From Pararoseomonas sp. SCSIO 73927 (lineage in GTDB: Bacteria > Pseudomonadota > Alphaproteobacteria > Acetobacterales > Acetobacteraceae), in the NCBI RefSeq assembly GCF_037040815.1, contig NZ_CP146232.1, forward strand, positions 4,551,001-4,615,000: 64,000 nt of DNA. The letters run 5' to 3'. The notes under the pieces are model-generated. The model saw only the letters and a list, made by a program, of their open reading frames with translations. It searched no databases and was not told the DNA's origin. Made by a program: the position numbers and the translations under genes. Positions 48,050 through 56,535 of this stretch are shown here, in pieces. Within the stretch, counting starts at the first letter, position 1. Each line of letters begins with the position of its first letter.

Positions 48050-48829
48050 ATGCCGCGCTTCGCCGCCAACATCTCGCTCCTGTTCACCGAGGCGCCCTTC
48101 CCCGAGCGCTTCGCCCTGGCGAAGGCCGCCGGTTTCCAGGCGGTCGAGTTCCTCGACCCTGAGGGATGCTCCGCGCAGGAGATCCGCGCCCGGCTGCGGG
48201 ACGCCGGCCTCTCCGCCGTGCTGTTCAACGCCGCCCGTGGCGACGCGGCGGCGGGCGAGCGCGGGCTTGCCGCTCTGCCGGGCCGCGGGGCCGCCTTCCG
48301 CGACGCGATCGCCCGCGCGCTGGACATGGCCGGGGAGATCGACTGTCCGCGCCTGCACGTGATGGCGGGGCTGGCCCCGGCGGGCGTGGCGCGGGAGACT
48401 CTGGTGGGCACCTTCGCCGCGAACCTGGCCTGGGCCGCGGAGCGCTGCGCGTCCCAGGGCGTGAAGCCGCTGATCGAGCCGATCAACCACCGGGACATCC
48501 CGGGCTACGTGCTGAACACCACTGCCGAGGCGGCCGCGGTCATCGCCGCCGTCGGGCCGGAGCGGCTGGGCCTTCAGTTCGACCTCTACCACGCGCAGGT
48601 GACGGAGGGCGACGTGACGCGCCGCTTCGAGGCGCTGCTGCCCCTGATCGCCCACGTCCAGGTGGCCGACGCGCCCGGCCGCAACGAGCCCGGCACGGGC
48701 GAGCTGAACCTGCCCTTCCTGTTCGACCGCATCGATGCGGCGGGCTACCGCGGCTGGATCGGCTGCGAGTACCGGCCCGCCCGAACCACCGCGGAAGGGC
48801 TGGGGTGGTTCACCCCCTACCGCACCTGA
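48050..48829 (+). CDS. hyi: Hydroxypyruvate isomerase
   Basis: A 259-residue TIM-barrel enzyme of the xylose-isomerase-like family. The start MPRFAANISLLFTEAPFPER, LIEPINHRDIPGYVLNTT with a metal-binding Glu, and FDLYHAQVTEGD with metal ligands are typical of Hyi. It interconverts hydroxypyruvate and tartronate semialdehyde. AGGAG lies nine bases before ATG 48050. It is followed 28 bases later by the tartronate semialdehyde reductase gene, which confirms the pathway. Confidence 0.93.
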   Translation: MPRFAANISLLFTEAPFPERFALAKAAGFQAVEFLDPEGCSAQEIRARLRDAGLSAVLFNAARGDAAAGERGLAALPGRGAAFRDAIARALDMAGEIDCPRLHVMAGLAPAGVARETLVGTFAANLAWAAERCASQGVKPLIEPINHRDIPGYVLNTTAEAAAVIAAVGPERLGLQFDLYHAQVTEGDVTRRFEALLPLIAHVQVADAPGRNEPGTGELNLPFLFDRIDAAGYRGWIGCEYRPARTTAEGLGWFTPYRT

Positions 48830-48857
48830 ACGGACCAGAGAGAAGGACGCGACGCGC

Positions 48858-49736
48858 ATGAAGATCGGATTCATCGGCCTGGGCATCATGGGCCGCCCGA
48901 TGGCGCTGAACCTGCAGAAGGCGGGGCACGAGCTCTTCGTTCCCGAGCGGGCGAGCCTGACGGACGAGGTCCGCGGCGCCGCGACGGTGCTTCCCTCTCC
49001 CGCCGAGGTGGCGGCCGCGGCGGAGGTGGTGATCCTCATCGTGCCGGACACCCCCGACGTGGAGGCGGTGCTCTTCGGCGAGGGCGGCGTGGCCGCGGCG
49101 CTGAAGCCCGGCACGCTGGTGATCGACATGTCCTCCATCAGCCCGACGGCGACGGTCGACTACGCGGCGCGGGTGAACGCGAAGGGGTGCGACTACCTGG
49201 ACGCCCCGGTTTCCGGCGGCGAGGTGGGCGCGCGCAACGCCGCGCTGACGATCATGGTGGGCGGGCCGCGGGCGGCCTTCGACCGGGCCCTGCCGCTGTT
49301 CCAGGCCATGGGCAAGAACATCACCCTGGTGGGCGAGAAGAACGGCGCCGGGCAGGTCACGAAGGTGGCGAACCAGATCATCGTGGCCCTGAACATCGAG
49401 GCGGTGGCCGAGGCCCTCGTCTTCGCCAGCAAGGCCGGCGCCGATCCGGCGCGGGTCCGGGAGGCCCTGATGGGTGGCTTCGCCTCCTCCCGCATCCTCG
49501 AGGTTCATGCGGAGCGGATGATCAAGCGCACCTTCGACCCGGGCTTCCGGATCGCACTGCATCAGAAGGACCTCAACCTCGCGTTGCAATCCGCGCGGGA
49601 ACTCGGAGTCGCGCTGCCGAACACGGCCTCCGCACAGCAGCTCTTCTCGGCGGTGTCGGCAGCGGGCGGTGGACAGCAGGACCATTCTGCCCTCGTCAAA
49701 GCGCTTGAAATTATGGCCTCTCATGAGTTGGGATGA
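48858..49736 (+). CDS. glxR: 2-hydroxy-3-oxopropionate (tartronate semialdehyde) reductase
   Basis: A 292-residue beta-hydroxyacid dehydrogenase. The NAD(P)-binding start IGFIGLGIMGRPMALNL, the substrate-binding DAPVSGGEVGARNAALTIM, and the catalytic-Lys region GQVTKVANQIIVAL are all present. It reduces tartronate semialdehyde to D-glycerate in glyoxylate and glycolate use. AGAAGGA lies upstream of ATG 48858. Glyoxylate carboligase (gcl), the usual partner, is not in the window. Confidence 0.95.
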   Translation: MKIGFIGLGIMGRPMALNLQKAGHELFVPERASLTDEVRGAATVLPSPAEVAAAAEVVILIVPDTPDVEAVLFGEGGVAAALKPGTLVIDMSSISPTATVDYAARVNAKGCDYLDAPVSGGEVGARNAALTIMVGGPRAAFDRALPLFQAMGKNITLVGEKNGAGQVTKVANQIIVALNIEAVAEALVFASKAGADPARVREALMGGFASSRILEVHAERMIKRTFDPGFRIALHQKDLNLALQSARELGVALPNTASAQQLFSAVSAAGGGQQDHSALVKALEIMASHELG

Positions 49737-49873
49737 TAAATGTCGCGCGGCAAGGAATGGATGTTGCGCCATCACCGGCCGGAGCGCATTTTGAAACACG
49801 AGTCCAAAGAGATGAGATACGCTCAACCGGACCTGGCCAGGAGGAACCCGCGACCGTGATCGAGGGACGAGCC

Positions 49874-50752
49874 ATGCGCTTCGCCGACATCGGGCAGCAG
49901 CTGCGGGCCTACCGGCTGGAATCCGGCCTTCGTGCGGAGGAGATCGCGGCACGCCTCGGCGTGTCGCGCGCTGCCCTGTACCGCTACGAGAAGGGCGAGG
50001 TCATTAAGCTGGACACGATCCGGCGCCTGGCGGAGCTGCTGAAGATTTCTCCCCTCTCCCTTCTCGGGATCGGGGTGGAGTACTTCTCCCGCCCGCTGGC
50101 GCTGCAGGAGCGGCTCCGCCAGGTGGAGGAGGATGCCGAGCAGATCCTCCAGCTCGGCAGCGCGCTCTGCACCCTCGTGACGAGCGACGGCTACGACGCC
50201 GCCCTCGCGGAGGCGATGGCCGAGGCGGCCGAGGCAAGCCCGGAGCGGGTGGCCTTCCACGCCGCGGCGGAACAGGCCCTCGGCCTGCTGGGCGCGCGCA
50301 AGCGGCTCTACCAGACGCGCCGCCCCTCCATCATCGCGATGGTGACGGAGCGCGCGCTGCGCGGCTTCCTCATGGACGGTGTCGCGCCGGCGCTCCACCT
50401 CTCCGAGGCGGGGCGGCACCGCGCCCGGCTGGCGGCTCGGGCCGAGGTGGAGAACATAGCGGCCCTCATGGAGAGCGTGCCGATGGGGCTGCAGATCGGG
50501 CTGCTCACCGAGTCCGAGCCGACCGGCAGCTTCATCGTCCTCCGCGCAAGGGAGCGGGCGCATCTCTGCGCCAACCCCTTCCTGCCGGACAGCCCGCCCA
50601 TGGCGGCGCTAGGCGTCGGCACCATCACCGCGGCGGACGAGGCCGTGACAATCCACCAGCGCGTGGCGGAGAACGCCTGGCGGGAGGCCCGGAAGGGTGC
50701 GGAGGCGGCGGGGCGCGTGAGGCTCCTCCTCGCGGAGACCCGGATGCACTGA
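49874..50752 (+). CDS. XRE-type helix-turn-helix regulator
   Basis: A 292-residue regulator. The N-terminal HTH (residues about 5-60) reads GQQLRAYRLESGLRAEEIAA and VSRAALYRYEKGEVIKLDTI. The remaining roughly 230 residues are a helical-then-mixed ligand or dimer domain that I do not recognise. Two starts are plausible: GTG 49856 (AGGAGG 11 bases upstream) and ATG 49874 (GAGGGA six bases upstream); the latter is used. It lies 137 bases after glxR on the same strand and may control hyi-glxR, but this is inference. Confidence 0.85.
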   Translation: MRFADIGQQLRAYRLESGLRAEEIAARLGVSRAALYRYEKGEVIKLDTIRRLAELLKISPLSLLGIGVEYFSRPLALQERLRQVEEDAEQILQLGSALCTLVTSDGYDAALAEAMAEAAEASPERVAFHAAAEQALGLLGARKRLYQTRRPSIIAMVTERALRGFLMDGVAPALHLSEAGRHRARLAARAEVENIAALMESVPMGLQIGLLTESEPTGSFIVLRARERAHLCANPFLPDSPPMAALGVGTITAADEAVTIHQRVAENAWREARKGAEAAGRVRLLLAETRMH

Positions 50753-50820
50753 GCCGCCTCGGAGCTCGGGTGAGCCCCGGTTGGGTCGGCCGGGTTTGGG
50801 TCGCCGCTGGTGCTCCCGGC

Positions 50821-53448
50821 TCAGAGCTCCAGCGAGGCTTCCAGGATCTCCGGGTCCTCGCTCCGGCGCGTCGCGAAGCCGATGGCCTGGACGAAGCGCA
50901 GCATCCCCGCGTTCTCCGCCAGCACCTGGCCGTGGATCCGGCGCAGCCCGCGCCCCCTGGCCCAGTCCATGAGCCGGCCCATCATGTGCCGTGCGAGGCC
51001 GCCGCGCTTCCAGGCGGCGTCGATGAGGAGCGCGAACTCCCCGCCCTCCTGCCCGTCCAGTACCAACCGCGCGGTGCCGGCGATTGAGTCGCCCGCGATC
51101 GCGGCGAAGGCCATCTCCCGGTCGTAGTCGATCTGGGTGAGGCGGGCGAGCTGCGCCGGGGGCAGTTCCCGCAGCGGGTTGAAGAAGCGGTAGCGCACGT
51201 CCTCCGCCGGCACACGGCGCACGAAGGCGGCCACCCCCTCGGCGTCCTCCGGCCGGATGGGCCGCACGACGACGCCCCGACCGTCCTTCGTGGTGAAGGG
51301 CCTCGCCAGTGACGCGGGATAGGGGGGGATAGCGAGGAACCCCGTCTCGCCGGGCGGGCGCAGGGTGATCCTGGCGTCCAGCACCTCCATCCCTTCCGGC
51401 CGGGCGCGCAGCGGGTTCACCACCGCCGCCTCCACCTCCGGAAAATCCACCGCGAACTGGGAGAGGCCGACCAGCGCCTCCGCAAGCCCCTCGCGGGAGA
51501 CGGGGAGGTGGTCGCGCCAGCCGTCCAGCAGGCGCGAGACGCGGGTGCGGCCGATCATGGCCAGAGCCAGGGCGCGGTTCAGCGGGGGCAGATCGTGCGA
51601 CTCGTCGGCCTCGATCGGGGCGGCGGTGCCGCCACGGCCGAAGCCGATCCAGGGACCGAACATCGGGTCATCGCCCAGCCGAAGCCGCAGCTCCCGCCCG
51701 GGCGGTGCCTGGCGCTGCACCATCCAGCCGCGCGGGCGCAGGCCGGGGCGCGCGGCCGCCAGCCCGGCTTCCATCGCGGCGGCCGCGTCCCGCAGCGCGG
51801 CCGCGTCGCGCAGGTCCAACGCCACGGCGCCGACCTCCGTCTTCGCGGGCAGCGCGTCGCTCAGCACCTTCAGCACCACGGGCCAGCCGAGTTCGGCGGC
51901 GGCCTCCACGGCCTCGTCCAGCGTTGCGGCGGCGCGATGCGGGATGACCGGCACGCCGTAGGCGGAGAGGACGGCGAGCGACTCGGCCTCATCCAGCTGC
52001 ACCCGCCCCTCCGCGCGGGCAGCGGCGAAGAGGGCGGACACGCGGGCGCGGTCCGGCGTCACCTCCAGCACCTCGGCCGAGGGCAGCTCAGCGGCGGCGG
52101 CGCGGTTCCGGCGGTGCTGGGCGAGGTGGAGCGCGCCCTGCACCGCCGCCTCCGGCGTGGTGAAGACCGCGACGCCGCGCTCCGCCAGGGCCCGGCGTTG
52201 CGCCCCCGCGCTGTATTGGCCTAGCCACGCGGCCAGCACGGGCGCGGCACGGCCGCCCTTCCCGGTGGATGCCGCGGCGGCGGCCAGGGCTGCGGCCGCA
52301 ACCTCAGGGTCCTCATCCGGCGCGGGTGCGTGGATGGCGACGACGGAGTCCACCTCGGCGAGGGCAGAGAGGAGGGAGGCGGCCTCGGCCAGCCGGTGCC
52401 CCTGCCCGGCCGGCAGCGCCAGCGGGTTCTCGCCGGACCAGCCCTCTGGCAGGGCGAGGTCCAGCAGCGTCCTGGCCTCGGGCGGGATCACCGCCAGCCG
52501 TGCCCCGCCGCGCAGGGCGGCATCCGCCGCCATCTGGCCGGGGCCGAGCCCGTTGGAGACCACGGCGATCCGGTCGCCCCGTGCGCCCTCCGCGCCGGGG
52601 CGCAGGGACGGCTTCACCCGCCCCAGCGTCTCGGCGGCGGAGAGGAACTCCTCCAGCCCCTGCACCCGCAGCACGCCGGCGCGGCGCAGGGCGGCGCCCA
52701 TCACGGCGTCCGCCACATCGCGCCCGGCATGGCCGGGGCGCTGCGCCACTACCGGGCGGGTACGGGCCGTGGCGCGGGCGGCGGAGATGAACATGCGTCG
52801 GTTCTTGATGCGGCGGAGGTCCAGCAGCACCGCGCCCGTCGGGGCGTCGCGTGCCAGCCAGTCCAGCCCGCCGGCGAAGCCGTAATCCGCGTTGGTGCCG
52901 ATCCCCGCGATAAGGGAGAAGCCCACCGCCTCCCCCTCCGCCCAATCGATCACCGCCCGCGCCAGGGCGGAGGACTGGCAGAGCAGCGCCAGCCGCCCCG
53001 GCCGCGGCGCCATGTGGGAGAGGGAGGCGTTCAGCCCCAGCGGCGGGATGCAGATCCCGAAGGAGTGCTCGCCCATGGCGCGCACGCCCGTGCGGGCGCA
53101 ATGGGCGGCGAGGCCCGGCGCAGGTCCCGGCACCACGGCCGCAAAGCAGCCGCGGGCGGCCAGCGCGTCCATCGCCGGCCCGATCCCATCCGGCGGGAGG
53201 GAGAGGACCGCGAGGTGCGGCGCCTCCGCCAGCGCGGCGAGGTCGGGCGCGTGGTCCATCCCCGCCCAGGGCGCGCCGACGGCGTGCAGCGCCCCTCGGA
53301 AGCCGCCGGCCGCGAGGTTCCGCGCCAGCACGGCGGAAGCGGCGATGGCCGGATCCGCCATCAGCGCCACCCGCCGGGGCGCGAAGAGGTGCGTGTCCTG
53401 GAAGCCCGGCGCGAGGCTGCGGCCGGAAAGGGTGACCGGCAGCGCCAC
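50821..53448 (-). CDS. Pat-type fusion: ADP-forming acyl-CoA synthetase-like region plus GNAT acetyltransferase
   Basis: An 875-residue protein. An N-terminal CoA-binding domain (about 20-140), a succinyl-CoA-synthetase-like domain (about 145-290, 290-450), an ATP-grasp domain (about 470-690) and a C-terminal GNAT domain (about 700-870, acetyl-CoA loop KRGGLARHMMGRLMDWA) are visible in order. The catalytic His segment of active ADP-forming enzymes (normally SHTGALAG after the FLSAARA-type motif) is missing: RPGHAGRDVADAVMG stands in its place. This is the pattern of Pat/YfiQ protein lysine acetyltransferases, which acetylate acetyl-CoA synthetase and have an inactive synthetase half. The start is GTG, 13 bases after the amidohydrolase stop. 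Confidence 0.88.
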   Translation of the reverse strand: MALPVTLSGRSLAPGFQDTHLFAPRRVALMADPAIAASAVLARNLAAGGFRGALHAVGAPWAGMDHAPDLAALAEAPHLAVLSLPPDGIGPAMDALAARGCFAAVVPGPAPGLAAHCARTGVRAMGEHSFGICIPPLGLNASLSHMAPRPGRLALLCQSSALARAVIDWAEGEAVGFSLIAGIGTNADYGFAGGLDWLARDAPTGAVLLDLRRIKNRRMFISAARATARTRPVVAQRPGHAGRDVADAVMGAALRRAGVLRVQGLEEFLSAAETLGRVKPSLRPGAEGARGDRIAVVSNGLGPGQMAADAALRGGARLAVIPPEARTLLDLALPEGWSGENPLALPAGQGHRLAEAASLLSALAEVDSVVAIHAPAPDEDPEVAAAALAAAAASTGKGGRAAPVLAAWLGQYSAGAQRRALAERGVAVFTTPEAAVQGALHLAQHRRNRAAAAELPSAEVLEVTPDRARVSALFAAARAEGRVQLDEAESLAVLSAYGVPVIPHRAAATLDEAVEAAAELGWPVVLKVLSDALPAKTEVGAVALDLRDAAALRDAAAAMEAGLAAARPGLRPRGWMVQRQAPPGRELRLRLGDDPMFGPWIGFGRGGTAAPIEADESHDLPPLNRALALAMIGRTRVSRLLDGWRDHLPVSREGLAEALVGLSQFAVDFPEVEAAVVNPLRARPEGMEVLDARITLRPPGETGFLAIPPYPASLARPFTTKDGRGVVVRPIRPEDAEGVAAFVRRVPAEDVRYRFFNPLRELPPAQLARLTQIDYDREMAFAAIAGDSIAGTARLVLDGQEGGEFALLIDAAWKRGGLARHMMGRLMDWARGRGLRRIHGQVLAENAGMLRFVQAIGFATRRSEDPEILEASLEL

Positions 53449-53461
53449 GGCGGGCCGCGCC

Positions 53462-54637
53462 CTAGCCGGCCATCAGGGCGCGCTTCGCGGCCTCGGCCAG
53501 GAAGCCGCTGGCCACGGGCAGCACGGCGTCGTCGAAGTCGTAATTCGGGTGGTGCAGCTCCCGCCCGCCATCCGTAGGCCCGTTTCCGATCCAGACGAAG
53601 GCGCCGGGCACTTCGCCGAGGAACTCCGAGAAATCCTCCCCCGTCATGGCCGCGGGCAGGTCGCGGCGGACCGGGGCCACCGCCCCCGCCGCCTCGGCCG
53701 CCAGGTCTCGCTCGGCCGGGTGGTTGATCGTGGCGTTCACGCCGCCCAGCACCTCGGCGCGGGCCCGCACCTGAAAGGTCTCGGAGATGCCGCGAGCCAT
53801 GCGGTGCAGCCCCTCCTCGATCATCAGGCCCGTCTCCGGGCGCAGGAACCGCATGGAGCCGCGGATGGTCACCTTCGCCGCGATCTGGTTCCAGGCCTCG
53901 CCGCCCTCGATCGTGGTCAGCGACACCACGGCCGAGTCCAGCGGGTCCAGGTTGCGGGAAACGATGGACTGGCAGGCGACCACGGCGTGGCCTGCCGCCA
54001 CGATCGGGTCATGCGTCAGGTGCGGCAGGGCGGCGTGGCCGGCGTGGCCCTCCACCTCGATGAGGAAGCGGCGGCCGGCGGCCATCACCGGGCCGTCATG
54101 CACGGCCACCGTGCCCACGGGCAGGCCGGGCCAGTTGTGCCAGCCGAAGATGCGGTCCATCGGGAAGCGGCGGAACAGCCCGTCCTCGATCATGGCCCGG
54201 GCGCCGCCGCCGCCCTCCTCCGCCGGCTGGAAGACGAGGCGGACGGTGCCGGACCAGCCCTCGTCCCGCATCAGCAGCGCCGCGGCGCCGAGCAGGGCGG
54301 TGGTGTGCCCATCATGCCCGCAGGCGTGCATGACGCCGGGCTTCGTGCTGCGGTAGGGCAGCTCCGTGCTCGCCTCCTGGATCGGCAGGGCGTCCATGTC
54401 GGCCCGCAGCCCGACGCTGCGATTGCCGCCGCCGCGCCGGATGGTGGCCACCAGACCGTGTCCGCCAATCCTCGTCTCGATCTCCGTGATGCCGAGTTCA
54501 CGCAGACGTTGGGCGACAAAATCCGCCGTGGGCCCTTCATCCCCCGTGACACCGGGGTTCGCGTGCAGGTGGCGGCGCCAGCGCGTGAGGGTCTCGGTCA
54601 GGTTCTGGTCCATGGATCGAGGAGTTAGCCCTTCCAT
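53462..54637 (-). CDS. M20 family amidohydrolase (hippurate-hydrolase-like)
   Basis: A 391-residue M20D metallopeptidase. Metal ligands lie in MHACGHDGHTTALLGAAAL and QPAEEGGGGARAMIEDG, with AMTGEDFSEFLGEVPGAF near the C-terminus. Such enzymes release amino acids from N-acyl or N-carbamoyl forms. The ATG at 54637 has GGAGGG six bases upstream; an internal ATG at 54613 would give 383 residues. With the upstream start, its codon touches the tamA start on the other strand. Confidence 0.92.
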   Translation of the reverse strand: MEGLTPRSMDQNLTETLTRWRRHLHANPGVTGDEGPTADFVAQRLRELGITEIETRIGGHGLVATIRRGGGNRSVGLRADMDALPIQEASTELPYRSTKPGVMHACGHDGHTTALLGAAALLMRDEGWSGTVRLVFQPAEEGGGGARAMIEDGLFRRFPMDRIFGWHNWPGLPVGTVAVHDGPVMAAGRRFLIEVEGHAGHAALPHLTHDPIVAAGHAVVACQSIVSRNLDPLDSAVVSLTTIEGGEAWNQIAAKVTIRGSMRFLRPETGLMIEEGLHRMARGISETFQVRARAEVLGGVNATINHPAERDLAAEAAGAVAPVRRDLPAAMTGEDFSEFLGEVPGAFVWIGNGPTDGGRELHHPNYDFDDAVLPVASGFLAEAAKRALMAG

Positions 54638-56535
54638 TGCGTTCCCTCCACCCCGGTTTTGCGCTGCTTCCCCTCCTGCTGGTCGGCCCGGCGCTCGGCC
54701 AGCCTGCCGGGGAACCGGCCGCCGAGGCGCCGCGCCCGGCCGCCCCGGCCGAGCCGGATGACGCGGACGGGCCGGTCCGCAGCTACGAGGTGAGCTTCAC
54801 CGCCACGGGGGATGCGCGGCTGAACACGGCGATGGAGGGCGTCTCCGTGCTGCGCCGCCTGAGGGAGAGCGTGCCGACGAGTGCCGAGGGGCTGGTGGCG
54901 CGGGCGCTGCAGGACCAGGGCAACATGCGGCTCGCCCTGCGCTCGGAGGGGTATTACGGCGGCACGGCGCGGATCACCCTGGCGGGGGAGGCGCCGGACG
55001 CGGCGGGCCTGGCGCTGCGCCTGGCGAACCGCGGGACGGAGCCGGTGCCGGTCGTGATCTCGGCGGAGACAGGGCCGCAGTACACCATCTCCACCGCTAC
55101 CCTGCGGCCGGACGTGGTGGACACTGACATCTCCGGCGCCGGTGAGGTCGCGGGGCTCGGCCCGGGCGACCCGGCGCGGGCGGAGGTTGTGAACTCCACT
55201 CAGGAGACGGTGCTGACCCGGCTGCGCGAGGCGGGGCACCCCTTCGCCGGCGTGCCGCGCCGGCAGATCACGGTGGACCACGACGCCCGGACGATGGAGG
55301 TGGTCTACTTCGTCCAGCCCGGCCCCCGCGCCCGCTTCGCCCAGCCGGTGGTGGAGGGGTCCGAGAACGTGGATCCGGAGCTTCTCCGCCGCGCCTCCAG
55401 CCCGCTGGCTGGAGAGGTTTACGACCCGCGGGAGCTGGACCGCGTCAGGCGGGACGTGCTGGCGCTCGGCGTCTTCGGCACGGTGCGCGCCCGCACCGGG
55501 GAGAGGCTGGACCCGGACGGGCGGCTGCCCGTCACCTTCCTCGTCGCCGAGCGTCCGTTCCGGGCCATCGGCGTCACGGGCGCCTACGAGACGCGCTACG
55601 GCCCGACGGTGCGCGCCTACTGGGAGCACCGGAACCTCTTCGGCGCGGCGGAGCGGCTGCGGGTGGAGGCTGAGCTCTCCCGCCCCACCCAGCGGGGCGT
55701 GAGCGACTGGGGCTATCGGCTGGGGGCCAACCTGCGCCAGCCCTGGTTCGCCGGGCTGAACGCGACGGCGGTGAGCGACGTGACGATCCTGCGGGAGCGC
55801 CTGCTGGCCTATGACCGCGATGCGGTGACGGCCGGCTTCTCCCTCGAGCGAAAGATCGACCCGCGCCTCACCCTCTCCGCCGGCATCGCCGGCGAGGTGG
55901 GGCGCACGGAGGAGACAGACCAGACTCTGAAGTACACCCTCGTCTCCTTGCCGCTCGGGGCGCGGTTCGACGGCACGGACAACGTGCTGGACCCCTCGCG
56001 CGGCTACCGGGCAAACCTTCTGATCTCCCCCACGATCTCCCTCGGGGCTTCGACGGAGCTCTTCACCCGCATCCGGGGCACCGGCAGCGCCTATTTCGAC
56101 CTCTCCGGCGGCAAGGGCAGCATCCTCGCGCTCCGGGCCGGCTTCGGCACCGTCGCCGGGGCGGAGGCGGGCAGCATTCCCCCGCATCTCCGCTTCTACG
56201 CGGGCGGCGGCGGCTCCGTGCGCGGCTACGACTACCAGATCATCGGACCGCGGCGGGCGGACCGCACGCCGCGCGGCGGCCTCTCCCTGCTGGAAGGCAG
56301 CGTGGAGCTGCGCCAGCGCATCACCGGCCCCTACGGCATCGCCGTGTTCGCGGATGCCGGCAGCGTGGGGCAGGACGCCCTCTCCGGCTTCGGCGACCTG
56401 GCCTTCGGCGTGGGGGCGGGCGTGCGCTACGCCACGGCCATCGGGCCGATCCGGGCGGACATCGCCCTGCCACTGACGAAGGTTCCCGGGAATTCAGGCT
56501 TCGGCCTCTACGTCGGCATCGGGCAGGCCTTCTGA
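54637..56535 (+). CDS. tamA: Outer-membrane translocation and assembly protein TamA
   Basis: A 632-residue Omp85-family protein. A signal peptide (FALLPLLLVGPALGQPA) and a Pro/Ala/Glu linker precede POTRA domains (about 50-290) and a 16-strand beta-barrel with FYAGGGGSVRGYDYQ, ending in the outer-membrane signature VGIGQAF. TamA and TamB move lipids or proteins to the outer membrane. The start is TTG 54637-54639. The TGA overlaps the tamB ATG by one base (TGATG), so the two are coupled. Confidence 0.93.
   Translation: MRSLHPGFALLPLLLVGPALGQPAGEPAAEAPRPAAPAEPDDADGPVRSYEVSFTATGDARLNTAMEGVSVLRRLRESVPTSAEGLVARALQDQGNMRLALRSEGYYGGTARITLAGEAPDAAGLALRLANRGTEPVPVVISAETGPQYTISTATLRPDVVDTDISGAGEVAGLGPGDPARAEVVNSTQETVLTRLREAGHPFAGVPRRQITVDHDARTMEVVYFVQPGPRARFAQPVVEGSENVDPELLRRASSPLAGEVYDPRELDRVRRDVLALGVFGTVRARTGERLDPDGRLPVTFLVAERPFRAIGVTGAYETRYGPTVRAYWEHRNLFGAAERLRVEAELSRPTQRGVSDWGYRLGANLRQPWFAGLNATAVSDVTILRERLLAYDRDAVTAGFSLERKIDPRLTLSAGIAGEVGRTEETDQTLKYTLVSLPLGARFDGTDNVLDPSRGYRANLLISPTISLGASTELFTRIRGTGSAYFDLSGGKGSILALRAGFGTVAGAEAGSIPPHLRFYAGGGGSVRGYDYQIIGPRRADRTPRGGLSLLEGSVELRQRITGPYGIAVFADAGSVGQDALSGFGDLAFGVGAGVRYATAIGPIRADIALPLTKVPGNSGFGLYVGIGQAF

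Noticed and set aside
46709..48829. Plus-strand frame of 706 codons ending with the isomerase
   Set aside because: Only the last 259 residues are Hyi. The earlier part is antisense to the AI-2E-type permease and crosses the 14-base repeat array.
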